Shown: piece after piece, positions 48,100 to 60,969 of the stretch | Layout: each line of letters begins with the position of its first letter | Position numbering within the stretch: position 1 is the first letter of the stretch | From: Druceiella hillmani | Taxonomy: Eukaryota > Arthropoda > Insecta > Lepidoptera > Hepialidae | Direction: 5' to 3' | NCBI GenBank assembly: GCA_039881145.1 | Contig: JAYKKI010000013.1 | Location: 40,319,501 to 40,383,500 of the forward strand | Length of the DNA stretch: 64,000 bases | Notes under the pieces: generated by a model | The model's database searches: none | What the model was told of the DNA's origin: nothing | What the model saw: only the letters and a program-made list of their open reading frames with translations | Program-made: the position numbers and the translations under genes

Positions 48100-50940
48100 T
48101 CACAGTACCTAAGTTACCTCATAAAGATTATCCCCCTAATTATCGTTTTGATTAGTTCATCAAGTAAGGAGTTGGAAAAATACTATTTTTTTCTAAGATG
48201 ACTCTCTGTTACTTCAATCAAACAACAGAAACCATCTATATAGCGACAAAAACGAAGACTAGTAATTTCTAACGAAATTTAGGTTTAGCAATTTAGGATT
48301 TAAATTTAATCTGAAACATGCCTTGTTATATAAAACCAATAATATATTGGTTGTTTAAATGTCCTTTAACTTTACGAAGTTAATATACAAAATTAATTTT
48401 AATTCTAAATGTATAAATCGATAAAACGAAATTGTAAATCTTTTTATTTTTTTTTCAAATTAGGGACAAATTGGTTATTAGATGCTTAAATAATGAGTTC
48501 ACTGCTCTTATAAAATTCATTTGAACACGTTGGTTCTGTATCTGCCTTCCGTTGAAAGCAAACTAAATACACAGAAATACAAGAAAATAAAAGAAATTCA
48601 CGTATGCAACATACGCTGACAACACTCCGTTTAAATGTACAGTTCTGTACAACGTTCCTACTGTAATTAAATATTTTGATCATTCTTGCAAATTTAAAAA
48701 AAGTTATTTTTTTTCCACTTTCAAAACCTACAATGGCACTTATCTCCATTCCATTCATCCAGGAGGTCTAATACTATAAATCAAAATAAAATTTAAACCA
48801 TGATGCCAACTTGGTGAAATGGAGATAATTTTTTAATTATTTATTTAATTTACAAGAATGAGAAGTCCCCCGAAATGTAAGACTTAAATAATAGTTCAAT
48901 GGCGTTCTTGGTTTATCAGGAAATCAGTTTCATGATAAGCCTACCGAATCAATTATTCACAACGTTTCGATAAACGATAGATAACCCAAATTTTAAAACT
49001 AAAAAACTATTTACGGAATTATAAAAATTTTACGTAAACAAAATTAACAGTCATTTCTAACAACAAAAATTTTAATTCCAAAGAAAAAGTTGTTGTAAAT
49101 TGACCTTGTAGAAAATTAAATATGTAATTTTTTATTATAATTATTGTAATTTATAATCCATTTGAATTGTGCTTCGTTTCTTGAATTAGAAATATAGAGA
49201 TTATGAAAAAATCAAACATTTTTGGTATTTTTTGGGGCATATTGTGATACCTGCCATGAAAATTATAAAAATATATTAAGGTACGCGCAAAAACAAAGTA
49301 TGTGATAGGTATTTTGACAATAATGCGAGTGAAAGTTTTAATTTGTTCACTCGGCCCCTTCCTATACCTCATTTAGCCTCATCGAAATGATATCTTAAAC
49401 AATATCCACATAGACATTTTTGCAAATTGTTCGAAGGCATAAGATCGATAACCACCTTCACTCCCTCCATACTTATCAATACTCGAATCTAATATCTCGT
49501 ACGTGCAGTTACTGTAGCCTGGATGATTTACAATGCTGAAAACATTGAAATTCTCGGTCCAACGAATATTTAAAGCAATCGATTTCTTTATCAAGTTCTT
49601 AAGTTATCTATAGCAGTATAGATTATTTATTTACAGGAATTTATACCTTTGGAACATAAACAATTCAGCATTATTGACTAATATTCATCGATATCATCAT
49701 GGAACTGTCAAGTACGAACTATGATTGGTCTATGAGCTCGCCAATTATAATGCATTTTATATGATTCAACTTAGCAATAAGAGCTAATCAGTACCTAGTG
49801 CATCCCGCTTTACTTTACTAATTTTGATGGAACTATTGTAAAGTAGAACTTTTAACATTCGATATATTTACTGAGGGATCGAAGTAAACAGAAGACATGC
49901 GTTTTGAGGAAATTATTCACTTTTTCTTTTCAGCTACCCTAATGATGCAAACACTCGAAAGCTCCGATTTAAATTCACAGCCGATTTTTATGATCCTTTT
50001 GGGGCTATACCTGAGTATTCTTTGTAACATTGCATAAAATTTTGTGTAATAAGTAAATCAAAAAATCGTAATTGCTCCTTTTCGTGAAGAGCGTTTTTAA
50101 TAGCTTTTTGCTCTCAGTTGAGTTTTAACCTCTATTCATGTAGCGTGTATTATTGGCTAATAAAATTAGAAATATATCTGACTTACTTTTTCAGACAAGA
50201 GAAAAACAATTTTCCTCGTGTGTTATTCTACTGTTTAAAAAGATATTTATTATTTTTCTTTAGAACTGTCATCGCAGCGGAGTTAAAATAAGATATTTTA
50301 TGAAAAAGGTCAATATTTGTAAATTGATTATAAGACTCAGAATTATATCGAGGCGATTCTTCGATTCCTCATAGACCAATACCTCGCCCTCTTTCCATCA
50401 CTTGTAGGACCGATCAATGATAATCAAGGTGATGTTCATTAAAAAAAGAAGTTTCGTTAAAAGAAAATATAACCGCTTTTGTAGGTTTCATCAGAGAAAT
50501 TAAATATTATTGTCATTACCACCGGTCATCCGGTTATGTGACTTTCTTTTAATGGTTTGTTATCCTCTGAATCAACTTCCGAGGATCAGAATTTTGTGCA
50601 AGGAAAGATATGTGGTAAGACATCAATCTACTGAATTCAATATTACGGAACTAAAACCGGCAGTGGCTGAGGTATGAGTTATTTTTTAACTATTAAAAAA
50701 AACCCGTGGATCTTTTCAAAAAGTAACGTAAATTTGTCAATAAAAATAAAAAAGAAATGAAGGATGGACGAAAGAAATTAACGATGTATTTATTTATAAA
50801 ATGTTTTTGGTTATCTTATTAGGGAATTGGGTTGACAACCTCGATAGGTTGTCAACAAAATATAATCTATTCTAATTTTAAAAATGCATTTGATAGAATC
50901 GATAATGATATTATACTGGCAAAATAGTTAATTCGGTGTT
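48100..50940. other. Block-B-specific stretch with no recognised gene
   Basis: The block A counterpart is only about 150 bases (20720-20870). The extra 2.8 kb shows frames up to 90 codons on the minus strand (48486-48758) with no recognisable family. It also contains a perfect 11-bp inverted repeat GTTGACAACCT at 50831-50856 with loop CGAT. Its origin is unknown. Confidence 0.5.
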
Positions 50941-51859
50941 AATGGTCAGCATTCCAAAGGAGTCCGAGAAACAAACTACGTTTAATATAAACAAAGGTAC
51001 GATGATGACATACTACGGCTTACGTCTCGCCTTTGGACATAGTTAGGGGCTGGATAAAACTACCCTCGACAGGGTCTCATGTGTGCGGGATCTCGGTATG
51101 ATAACATATAATCTTCTCACATTTCACAGTCATATCGTGGATTTTTTTCGAAAGCTTATCAGGTACTAGGAATTATCATACGGTATTCTTACGATAACCG
51201 TCATGATATTATCACCGTTACTTTATTTAACTATTTATACATTATTATTCTTAAAACGAATAGAGTCATTCAGTCTCCATATCAAGCTACTTATTTATTA
51301 ATGTTGAAGAATGTGTTCAAAAAGTTCAATAGGTCAATGATAATACAATTCAATTCAATGATAATACCCATGTATTTTATATTTCAAAACATGTCGATAT
51401 TTCATTATTTTTCCCCTCAGATAATGGGCATGGTCGGATGTAATTCCGCTTGATCTTGAGTTTATACTCTGCCGCTAGATGACACCGTTTATTATATCTG
51501 AATGGAGCGCGCACGAATACCAACGTCGTTTACCTGACTTTAATGTGCTCACATTGTTCAACGCAGTATTATAAGATGCACCCAGTCTAGATATTTTTTC
51601 TGCTCTATTGACCGCTTCAGAATTACGGATTTCCTTGATAGTTCATTACTAATCAGTGGATGATATTTATGTGAATTGCTTTTTATTTCTGTTTTATTCG
51701 TTATTATTTCGTTACGAAATAATAACTAAATAAAAACAAATATTTCTTCTTATGTTCTTCTACATACCCAGCACTTTCGATAAATCTGTAAGTTGGACAG
51801 GGAATTTTGGAGAAATGAATAAATAAATGAACATATTGATATATTTCATTGTGGCTAGT

Positions 51860-51867
51860 AATATATA

Positions 51868-51949
<82 letters not shown>
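51860..51949. repeat. (TA)n microsatellite
   Basis: A 90-base TA run with a GTG interruption near the start. Confidence 0.98.
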
Positions 51950-51952
<3 letters not shown>

Positions 51953-52879
51953 TAGTTCATAGATAATACTTCTACAAGTAGTTTGCCGGGTTTTATGAAT
52001 AATCGTTAAACACCAAAATATTGAATTATATTTAGGTATTAACATACTCTCGTACTTAACACATCTTAGTCTTTACACGCTTGCTGCGTTTGGAAACTAT
52101 ATATTTTATTTAATTTCATGAAATGTTCACTCACTTTCTACTTTTGTAAATTTAACTTCTTGTTTGATTTTTATTTTAAAATTTTACCAACAGTCAGTAA
52201 TTTATTATGTATGAAATATATTCAGTATTTTAATTAAAAGTTTTTTTCACCGATATATCCAAAAATACTTGTCGTATGTACTTTCACTTTATTGAATGAA
52301 ATTTGTACTATTGATTACCCTCTTGCTTGATTAACATGTCCAAATATAAAATTTTGAGACAAATTTTCGTGAAGCTTGATGGGCGGGTAATGGTTGCCCA
52401 ACTATGTTTATTTTTGCCATAAATATATGTCGTACCTAAACTTATTATAAAGTTTTGTTGTCACGCCAAGAGTGGGCTAGGCTACAATCACTCAGAAGAA
52501 TAATCCACAGTGCGTATGCTCATATTTCTCTTCTGGCTACCGCAAATGACATTCAGCTTCTCGGTAGAAGACAGAGGATTCATCTTCTTTTTTATTGTTA
52601 TTTATGATAAAATTTCCCTACAAGTTGTCATCGCATTTCGAGTCCGAAAGATAGTCAATACGCAAATTAAGTCAAAAACATAAAATATCACACAAATAAT
52701 AACATAAAAAGCTAAAAAAATCATTGAGAAGCTTTAACAACTAATTACTGACACAAAATAATAATAAACTCATAACTTACCTTATATCACCTTCCACACG
52801 TACTTACTAAACATTAGTCCGAGAGGCTAATATTTCGCAAAATCTCGAAAAGTAAAACACGTGTATAAGCGATACCTAT

Positions 52880-53809
52880 GAACAGGTCACTGATTCGTTC
52901 AATAAGGAAGATACTGCGTGGGGCGTGGCGAGGAAATACCAGGAACATACTTAAACAGGGAAAGCTTTGGAGTTATATAGTCTGTGAGACTAATGTTTAG
53001 TGATCTAGGGTTAAATGCACTGTTTTTAATATGACTTTCATAAAATTGTTTTGAACAGGGTAAATTATGCTTATTTGGTTCCCAATTTTTAAATGCGTCT
53101 GTTTCAATCATTTGATTATGGTTTTAATCCTTTGCAAATCTATAAACAAAAAATAAAGTGTCGATTTTTTCAGCAAAATAAATGTTATAGAAAAATTAAA
53201 ATGTTTTCATGTGGTTTTTCATATAGGATAGATACATTTATTGAAATTGGCTTAGCTGAATAAGTCTGCGTCAAAAACTTTAAATTAGATAACATGAAAT
53301 TAAATTTGAAAGCTGGCGTAAAATAATTGCTTTATCTGATAATAGAACAGGTCACTGATTCGTTCAATAAGGAAGATACTGCGTGGGGCGTGGCGAGGAA
53401 ATACCAGGAACATACTTAAACAGGGAAAGCTTTGGAGTTATATAGTCTGTGAGACTAATGTTTAGTGATCTAGGGTTAAATGCACTGTTTTTAATATGAC
53501 TTTCATAAAATTGTTTTGAACAGGGTAAATTATGCTTATTTGGTTCCCAATTTTTAAATGCGTCTGTTTCAATCATTTGATTATGGTTTTAATCCTTTGC
53601 AAATCTATAAACAAAAAATAAAGTGTCGATTTTTTCAGCAAAATAAATGTTATAGAAAAATTAAAATGTTTTCATGTGGTTTTTCATATAGGATAGATAC
53701 ATTTATTGAAATTGGCTTAGCTGAATAAGTCTGCGTCAAAAACTTTAAATTAGATAACATGAAATTAAATTTGAAAGCTGGCGTAAAATAATTGCTTTAT
53801 CTGATAATA
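52880..53809 (+). repeat. Perfect 465-bp tandem duplication
   Basis: The units at 52880-53344 and 53345-53809 appear identical throughout. A 70-codon minus-strand frame recurs exactly 465 bp apart (52899-53111 and 53364-53576). It begins MIETDAFKNWEPN and matches no family known to me. Exact identity in rapidly decaying non-coding DNA means a very recent duplication or an assembly artefact, for example two haplotypes joined. Confidence 0.93.
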
Positions 53810-53822
53810 AACAATTAGATAT

Positions 53823-53971
53823 CTCACAATTAAATGAAACTACGTGATGTAGTATTATTTCTACTTTCTTTAATTTCCTTGCCACGACCTAGGTTTCGTT
53901 GTATTACAACATCTTCAGGTACGATATTAGCACAGATAACGCCATACAAAATTAACGCCAAATATATTGAT
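53823..53971 (-). mobile_element. Penelope-like / retrozyme-type element copy 4 (truncated)
   Basis: Begins TCACAATTAAATGAAACTA like copy 1 and ends with the TTAACGCCAAATATATT tail, but the right inverted arm is deleted. It begins 14 bases after the 465-bp tandem duplication ends. No target-site duplication is evident. It carries a ribozyme motif on the minus strand. Confidence 0.65.
53878..53937 (-). ncRNA. Hammerhead-like ribozyme, copy 4
   Basis: On the minus strand CUGAAGA (53918-53912), stem II GUUGU/ACAAC, GAAA, the CCUAGGU stem III and C17 (53886) are all intact, as in copy 2. Stem I is weakened: the 5' strand is GUAC opposite GUGG, which leaves only two Watson-Crick pairs and one G-U pair. 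Predicted cleavage is between 53886 and 53885. Confidence 0.58.
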
Positions 53972-54110
53972 GAGAAGCCTAAAAAGAGATAAAATCCGAA
54001 TATATTTTTACTACATTCAAATCCAAAAAAACTACATTTTTCTGTTAAACAAACGTAAAATTAAAATACATCGGCACGGAGACTTTATATTTAAGGTATA
54101 TTTGAAATTT

Positions 54111-54134
54111 ATTATATATATATATATAAATATA

Positions 54135-54194
<60 letters not shown>
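54111..54194. repeat. (TA)n microsatellite
   Basis: An 84-base TA-rich run with two AAATA/TTTA interruptions at its 5' end. Confidence 0.97.
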
Positions 54195-54197
<3 letters not shown>

Positions 54198-55189
54198 CAC
54201 AAACTGTTGCCAACAGATACTTATTTCTTTTTAAAAGTCATTTCCTGAGTCATGCAAATTTGATTTTAATAAAACGAAACGCCGTTCATCCTTATATTAT
54301 GTCAAATTTGAACCAAAAGTACATAATGAATAATATTATTTTTATGGTAAAAATTCCCTCCATTCCCCTGAATATATACAAATATTATATTAGTTACTCT
54401 GTTATGATAATAAAGCAAATATAAAATGCATATGCGGCTTGTGGGCATATCTATAATTCGACAGTGTTTTAAACCTCAGATGCTTATAGAATTTTAACAC
54501 ATATTTCAAAATAAATAACGAGAAAACTTAAAACTAAAACGAACAATGTCACATATTACGCACCTGTGAAATGTAATTCCTGGCAATTTTGTGTTATCAT
54601 ATTTATAGGCGCTATATTTAAACTTTTTTTGAGGATAATATTTTAATAATTAATTTATGTATATTTAAAACTCACACGTAAAACATGAAATTCAGCGAAG
54701 ATGACAATCCAGCTTATCATGTGATATGTACAACGTAAATAAATGTAAATTACGACGTAAATTAAAACGTGATGACAGTTTCGAGTTAAGAAAACATATG
54801 AAATAAATGCTATCTCACTCGAACTTTTACAAGTGATGACGAAAAGAAAGAAATGAAAATATGTCAGTCATTGCGATAGATATTGTCCGATTATTTATAT
54901 ATCGTCTCTTTTGTAGTATTTTAAGTGTCTGGATGTAACTAAAAATGTATCTACTGTTCACCCAGTTAATACTGTTTGATCTGAATTTATTTAAAGTGCT
55001 TTTCTGTCAAGAAATATAAATATTATTTTGTTAAAATTGCAATTTTTACAGTTATTTTTGTCAGAGATTGTTAAGAATCGTCATATAGTGAATCGTCACA
55101 TACGTCCTTAAAATTTCATTTTTCATTTTCATTTTATGTCTTAAAACTTCAATTGGTGCACAGAATCAACTGTATGTAAAGTAGATATA

Positions 55190-55640
55190 TTCTTTGTTAC
55201 ACATGTATATGTATATAGGTTGTGGCGATCCCCTTTTTAACATGCAAATATATTGTACAATCCTTAATTTCTTTGGTCTTTTTAATGGGGTAGAGGTGTT
55301 CATAATGCTCCGCTATGGTGGTCAATTTTGGTCTTCAGGTTTCGTTTCATTACTCAAAAATATTTTCTTTGCCTTAAAAATATTTTCCCCAGCACAGTTC
55401 ATTGTCAGATCTGCTCCATATTACACCACTTTATTAAGATAAGAAAACTGTTCCAGATCTCTTCTTTTAATGCCTTTATTCTGGAGCCGATTTACGATGA
55501 ATTCCCCAATTCCTTTTTCCCCCCAATTCCTTTGTTTGGGTAATCCAGTTCCATTTGTGGAGCGTTCTATTTGACGCTTGTTTGGGATATCACTTCATCA
55601 TTCTGTCTAGTTTTCTTTAGATCTCTCTTATACCAGAACA
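55190..55640. other. Compositionally distinct stretch, possible old element
   Basis: The plus strand is markedly pyrimidine-rich and of higher GC than the flanks, with frames of 71-82 codons. No motif identifies a family. Strand asymmetry of this kind can mark the purine-rich sense strand (here minus) of a retroelement, but I cannot support a name. Confidence 0.3.
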
Positions 55641-57352
55641 TCGGATAACCTACATTAAAAATGTTTGTTTATTTCCTGTTATTTTTGATTAATACTTATG
55701 TTTATTTTAAACCTCACTCTTAATATGATCTTCATAGCACAATAAATATAAAACGACATCCAATAAAATAAAGTAGAGGGGATACATATCACGAACTTCT
55801 TAAAATCCATAAAACCTAGAATCATTGTTATTTTCTTCCCACGACTTTTGCATCAGCTTCTAAAAGCCTTGTTTTTTCGTAACTTTATAGTCAGTAATTT
55901 ATAAAATTAAAGGAAGGTCTTTTTCAGTATATTTCTGAAGATTAGCTATTTTTAGCTGTTAGTTATATTATAGAGATATGTGTTACTTAAGATATTTTAT
56001 TACTATGTCTTAAATGTTAAATTCTACAGTAAGCAGCTTTTAAAAAAATTGTCCGTGATGGACGGACTGAGAGACTATGTATAATTTATAAGTATTCCGC
56101 TTTACCTTTTGAGGTAAGAAACCCCAAAACCAGTACGTTTGAAATTTACGTAGGTTTATTAGAGAAATAACATTACAAAACCGGCATTTTGATTATACTA
56201 TCGATTATTATTCTCTTTATGAAATATCAATGTATTTTGAAAAAAATCTATCAAATATCTATGTACGCAACTGAAAATTCTCTACCGTTTCTAAAGAAAT
56301 CACTGTAAAATTTGCGTTTCAAATAATACCTAAATATAATAATTACAAAAACAAGAGGTATATTTTTAATTTAACTGGGTTGCAAAACAATTTTTGGTCT
56401 ATTTACTCCTCAGAGTTTGTTTCCAAAATGTAATATATTTCATAATTGAAAATATCACTCCAGAATGTATTTCACCCCAAATTCGAATCCTCGTTTATAC
56501 TGATTATATGTACAGATTATGAATATGCTTTTATTAGTTCACAATTTATTTTATGCAAACGTGTAAAATAATGTGCCCAGTGACTCAAGCTGGTGTCCAA
56601 TAAAGTGACTACTATATATATAAATAGCCGTAATTAATATGGTTTACTTGTAAATGTTAATAAACCATAATAAAAATGCAGATATTAAGAAAATAAAATA
56701 CAATTCAAACCCTGAAGCATAAATGACCTTTCTTTAAACAATGGAATCATTTTGAACAATTTTAGAAGTAAATAACGTTTAATATGGGTTTTTGGAAGGA
56801 GACGAGCTTATTATAAAAATTATTACATTTTGTAAATAATTAAAAAATATAATTTTCTAAATTTATCTTTGAAAAATGATATGCATTTCCGTCGATCGAT
56901 ATGTATATATGTACGTAAAAAATATATTGCTAGTGGCAGCTGTTAACCGATTTTGGTGATTATTTTTTCTATCAATTTACTAACAAGCAGAATAGAAACC
57001 GATTCATTTTTCCGGGAATTTGTGAAATAGTATTTTTATAAACAATCTTCCACAGGAACTTCTTTTTTCACACTCTATGTCCATTCTCGGTCTCGGCGTC
57101 TATTCGGTGCACATTTTTTTAATTTTTCTCTTTGTTACCAAATGTTTTCAATTTGTTTTATTTCATTAATATATTCTTATATTTTTTTATTTAATAAGTA
57201 ATAAAAAACGCACTGTGTACTTTTGATGTTACCAATGATTTAAAAATTATAATTTTTGATAAAAGTAAGTCCCTTTCTTGAAAATCATAAAGTTCATTTA
57301 TTCAAGAAAATGTTTGCTTAACACGTTTGCTAAAAAAGTTTTCGATCCCTTT

Positions 57353-57502
57353 TCTCTTTCCAGAAATTTACTTACAATCGATGTTGGTGGTAATCTAGCA
57401 ATATATTTTTTTCTCTTTCCAGAAATTTACTTACAATCGATGTTGGTGGTTATCTAGCAATATATTTTTTCTCTTTCCAGAAATTTACTTACAATCGATG
57501 CA
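57353..57502 (+). repeat. Triplicated 58-59 bp repeat with splice-acceptor-like core
   Basis: Units start at 57353, 57412 and 57470, each opening TCTCTTTCCAGAAATTTACT. The first two are nearly identical and the third breaks off at CGATG. Each unit has a pyrimidine tract ending in CAG like a 3' splice site on the plus strand. Each also carries GTAAGT on the minus strand (complement at 57370-57375 in unit 1), like a 5' splice site. No flanking exon was found. Confidence 0.88.
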
Positions 57503-57539
57503 ATTAATTAGCAATTATATTTTACCAGGAAACTTTTTA

Positions 57540-57870
57540 ATTTCGCACCGCCGGGTCTTATAAAATGGACTAAACCTCCGATGGCACATAAATTAAGGTC
57601 AAAGGTCAGTGGTGTACGTAAGAGGAAATTATCTTGTGACGTGAGGGACGTGGAAAAGACGTTACCTACGTCTTCCCATTAATTCTATTTGATGAAATGA
57701 GTGAGTTTGGATCGCCACGGCCATTTGGGGGCATGCGGATTTTGCTCAACGACAGGGGTAAAATATTTATGTGGTAATTAATTATTTAGTGGTCGGTCAA
57801 CGGTGGGGTGATGCCGTAATTAATTGACCAGATGAGGTTATCGCCGGTCAATATGGAGTAGAGTTTCTAC
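57540..57870. promoter_or_regulatory. GC-richer island with clustered factor sites: candidate conserved enhancer
   Basis: This 330-bp stretch stands out as GC-richer and free of A/T runs, yet has no coding frame. It contains a perfect DR1 nuclear-receptor element, AGGTCAAAGGTCA, at 57596-57608, of the type bound by HNF4 or RXR/USP dimers. It has two TAATTAATT homeodomain-type sites at 57775-57784 and 57817-57825. It also has further GGTCA half-sites (GGTCGGTCAACGG near 57792, TTGACC near 57824, CCGGTCAATA near 57845) and a 7-bp inverted repeat AAGACGT/ACGTCTT at 57656-57674. Clustering of such sites in otherwise degenerate DNA suggests a constrained non-coding element. This is an inference, as conservation could not be tested. 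Confidence 0.45.
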
Positions 57871-59340
57871 TTTTGAAATGCTTCCCATTGAAATCAGAGA
57901 TTTATGGGTTACAGTAGTACATATGCTTGTTATTATTTGGTAAATGAGCTTAAGTTTATTGAAAATGGTTTGAATACATAAGGATTTTATCAAAAGCATA
58001 TTGCACAGTATATTTTACAATTGTTGTGTAATGTATTCTTAGTTAGTTTAAAAAATCCTTATAGCAAGAGATACCTTTAGTAATTGATATATCTTGACAC
58101 ACAAATTCCCGGTTGAACTAGTTTTAGTGTTTACATAATTGTGCATTTACTATACATTCTTACATACCTACTTCCGTTGTTGGTTTTCCCGACCGGAAAT
58201 AATTTGATGTATTTACTCTGCATCGACTTTTAATATATATAAATAATGCAGTCGGATTGTTTTGTAATAAACTGTAACTTGGAATTTTTTTTTTCATTTT
58301 AGTAGGATTCGAGTTTCTAGGATGAAAGTGTTCGTTTCTATTGAAAGAATTTTTGTGTAAAGATAAAACTCTCACTGAGATGGTTGCGTACTTATGATTA
58401 CGCACGCACTTATATTCCATTCCACTTTAAGGAGAAATGTTTATAAAGAAACCAATTTGACAGTTAAAATATGGTTGACCCGAATATATTCAATTAGTCG
58501 ACGCCTATTCACAAAACTCGTTATATTCTCGTTATGTAAACTAGTTATAATATGAAACGATATACTATAACCAATATATTAACTTCTTGGAATTTGTTTC
58601 GTTTTTGAACTTGTTAAATAATACTAGCAATGGGCATAAACTTCTTAAATCGTTATGTTCATAGTTTAATTAATTCAACCAAGCAATTGTTAAATAAAAA
58701 TTAAACTGTTACTTCATTGAATTATATAAAATGAGAAAAAAACAATTTTCTGACTTAATTTTTTTGCCAAAATTGTTGTAAATGAACTCACGTTAAATTT
58801 AGTCACATTTTGATATTAGTCGAGCAGAGATATAATACTCCTCCTTTGTGAAATTTACTTATTTTTATTGGAAAATGGTTATACAATTCATTCCGTCAAA
58901 AAGTGCAAAAAGATATAGCGAAAAGATATATGAACTTAAAAACAATTCCCTGTTAATTTTATAATGAAATCTATACATATAATACAATTTTATCAGAATG
59001 AATTCTGCACATTGAAAATATTTCAAAAAAGTTATAAATTTAATCTACAGAATGATAATAGAAGGAAAATTTTTTTTTTTAATTTTTGTCCGCCCGTCAC
59101 TATGTGAATTTGTATCATACAAAATCTACTGGACGATTTTATGAAATGGTGATAGTAAAAATTTAGATTCAAAAATTTAGGAACAAATTCGTAGGCATAG
59201 CTAGTATATCATAAACTTTAATATTCTCTACCGAGTATTTCTACAAATTCAATTTTTTATTATGTTAATTTCCATCCAGTAATTCTACCGGTATGTACAA
59301 TCACATGGCACCTGTAAACTTTGCGGGTGTTGTCTATTTA
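57870..59340. other. Unrecognised AT-rich DNA
   Basis: One minus-strand frame of 86 codons (58160-58420) shows no family resemblance. Nothing else was recognised. Confidence 0.55.
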
Positions 59341-59460
<120 letters not shown>

Positions 59461-59711
59461 ATACAATTTTAGAGGGGCAAAAAAGTACCAAATGTATACT
59501 ATTCCATTCCAAAAGGGATTGTTTGTTAACTAAGCAAAATGAAAATTCAAGTATAGTAAACCTTTTTCTTGTATTCACATTAGTTATATAGTAGGGATTT
59601 ATTTTGGTATTTGTAATTAAAAGATATGATTTTTATTGCTTATTTCGAATTTTTTTACACACAGTATGATCAATAATTCACAATTAGGTAAAAAATTTAA
59701 GAATATTTGAA

Positions 59712-59777
59712 CAGCCTGCATATGTGAGCCTGCAGTTTCTCAGTCATACGCTAGCGTTTTGGCCACCTTACTACGGG
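59712..59777 (-). ncRNA. tRNA-like or tRNA-derived SINE remnant (weak)
   Basis: The minus strand has a GTGGCCAAAACGCTAGCG stretch resembling a polymerase III A-box and D-arm. TGACTGAGAAACTGCAGGCTC follows, reminiscent of the anticodon-arm part of serine-type tRNA-derived SINEs. The B-box is degenerate and the stems do not close well, so it is not a functional tRNA gene. Confidence 0.25.
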
Positions 59778-59894
59778 TAAATTATACCTAATCAGTTATA
59801 TCTAATACATATAAATAATGCCAAACATTAATATTGAGGTAGCTAAATATTATTTTTGTTTAATGTGTATGTCGAACACTTCAAATTTACGTCG

Positions 59895-60051
<157 letters not shown>

Positions 60052-60843
60052 ACATTTTTAATGATGTTAATTATATTGCTAAAAACCACTCAGTCCAATG
60101 CTGACATAACATTTTGGCTAGAGATATAATTACTGTATAGCAGTGAATTTAATTTTTGTCTTAAAATATATCTCAAGGACAATGTTTTGATATGCCCAAT
60201 TTATTATAAGCAAAGTATAACCTGAAAATGTATATAACATCTCCAGGTTATACCAAGCCATCAATGCTTTGTTTTTTTTATAAATGTGAATTTGTATGAT
60301 CCTCTTTCCACTGCAGTGTCTTTGAATAACTTTTTTTGTACATGTCAATTATATTTTATCCTATTCCAAATTACTTTCCATTATTAAAATTTCATAACCA
60401 TTGTATTCTTAAGGTTTTTATAATCCTTATAATTTATTATTTAATATTTATTTAAGTATAATTTACTTTAATATATAGAGAACTTTGAAATAAATATTAA
60501 ACAAATATTTATATAATATTTTTATTTAAAATTTCCCAAAAACCAGCCACTTAGAGAAAAATATATTTATATTTTGAGATTTAATATTAATTGATAATTA
60601 CCATCAAGCGAATGGTATGTTTGCTTCCAGCATTTATTACCTGACTGTTTTGTGACAAGTAAAAAAAAGAAACACATGTTTTTTTCAAATATTAATTTAC
60701 TTCGCTAAATGTGTAAAACAATAATTATATTTATATACTATAAAATACAGGCTATATTTAATAATTAGTCAATATTTTCGTCCTTGATTTATAAATTGGT
60801 ATCGATAAAGATATAGATGTGTAGGTTTGTGAGTCAGTCGCCT

Positions 60844-60969
60844 ACTTACGTGCACACGTAAGTGTGCGAGTGAGTGTGCGTGCGAATATGGGTGTGTGTG
60901 TTTGCATAAATGTGTGTATGCATGTGTGCGTACGTGTCAGTGTGTATGTGTGCGTGCGAGTTTGCGTGC
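60844..60969. repeat. (TG)n-rich alternating purine-pyrimidine tract
   Basis: It starts with the palindrome ACTTACGTG-CA-CACGTAAGT (60844-60863) and continues as about 105 bases of TG, CG and TA alternation with imperfections. Such DNA favours left-handed Z form. The Thr/His-repeat frame on the minus strand is an artefact. Confidence 0.93.

Larger units (their letters stand above)
39930..56610 (+). repeat. Segmental duplication block B
   Basis: Collinear partner of block A. B is longer because of its own insertions: a Penelope-like copy at 41291-41517, about 400 bp at roughly 43945-44345, about 270 bp at roughly 46282-46550, about 2.8 kb between 48.1 and 50.95 kb, and the 465-bp tandem duplication with a further Penelope-like copy near 52.9-54.0 kb. 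An 82-codon frame at 44619-44867 is not preserved in A (17330-17570), so it is not a conserved gene. A 72-codon minus-strand frame at 43653-43871 is likewise unsupported. Confidence 0.85.

Noticed and set aside
52899..53111. 70-codon frame present twice as a conserved duplicated gene
   Set aside because: The two copies are identical only because the whole 465-bp unit is duplicated. There is no independent evidence of coding.
59712..59777. Functional serine tRNA gene
   Set aside because: The acceptor and anticodon stems do not close and the B-box is degenerate.
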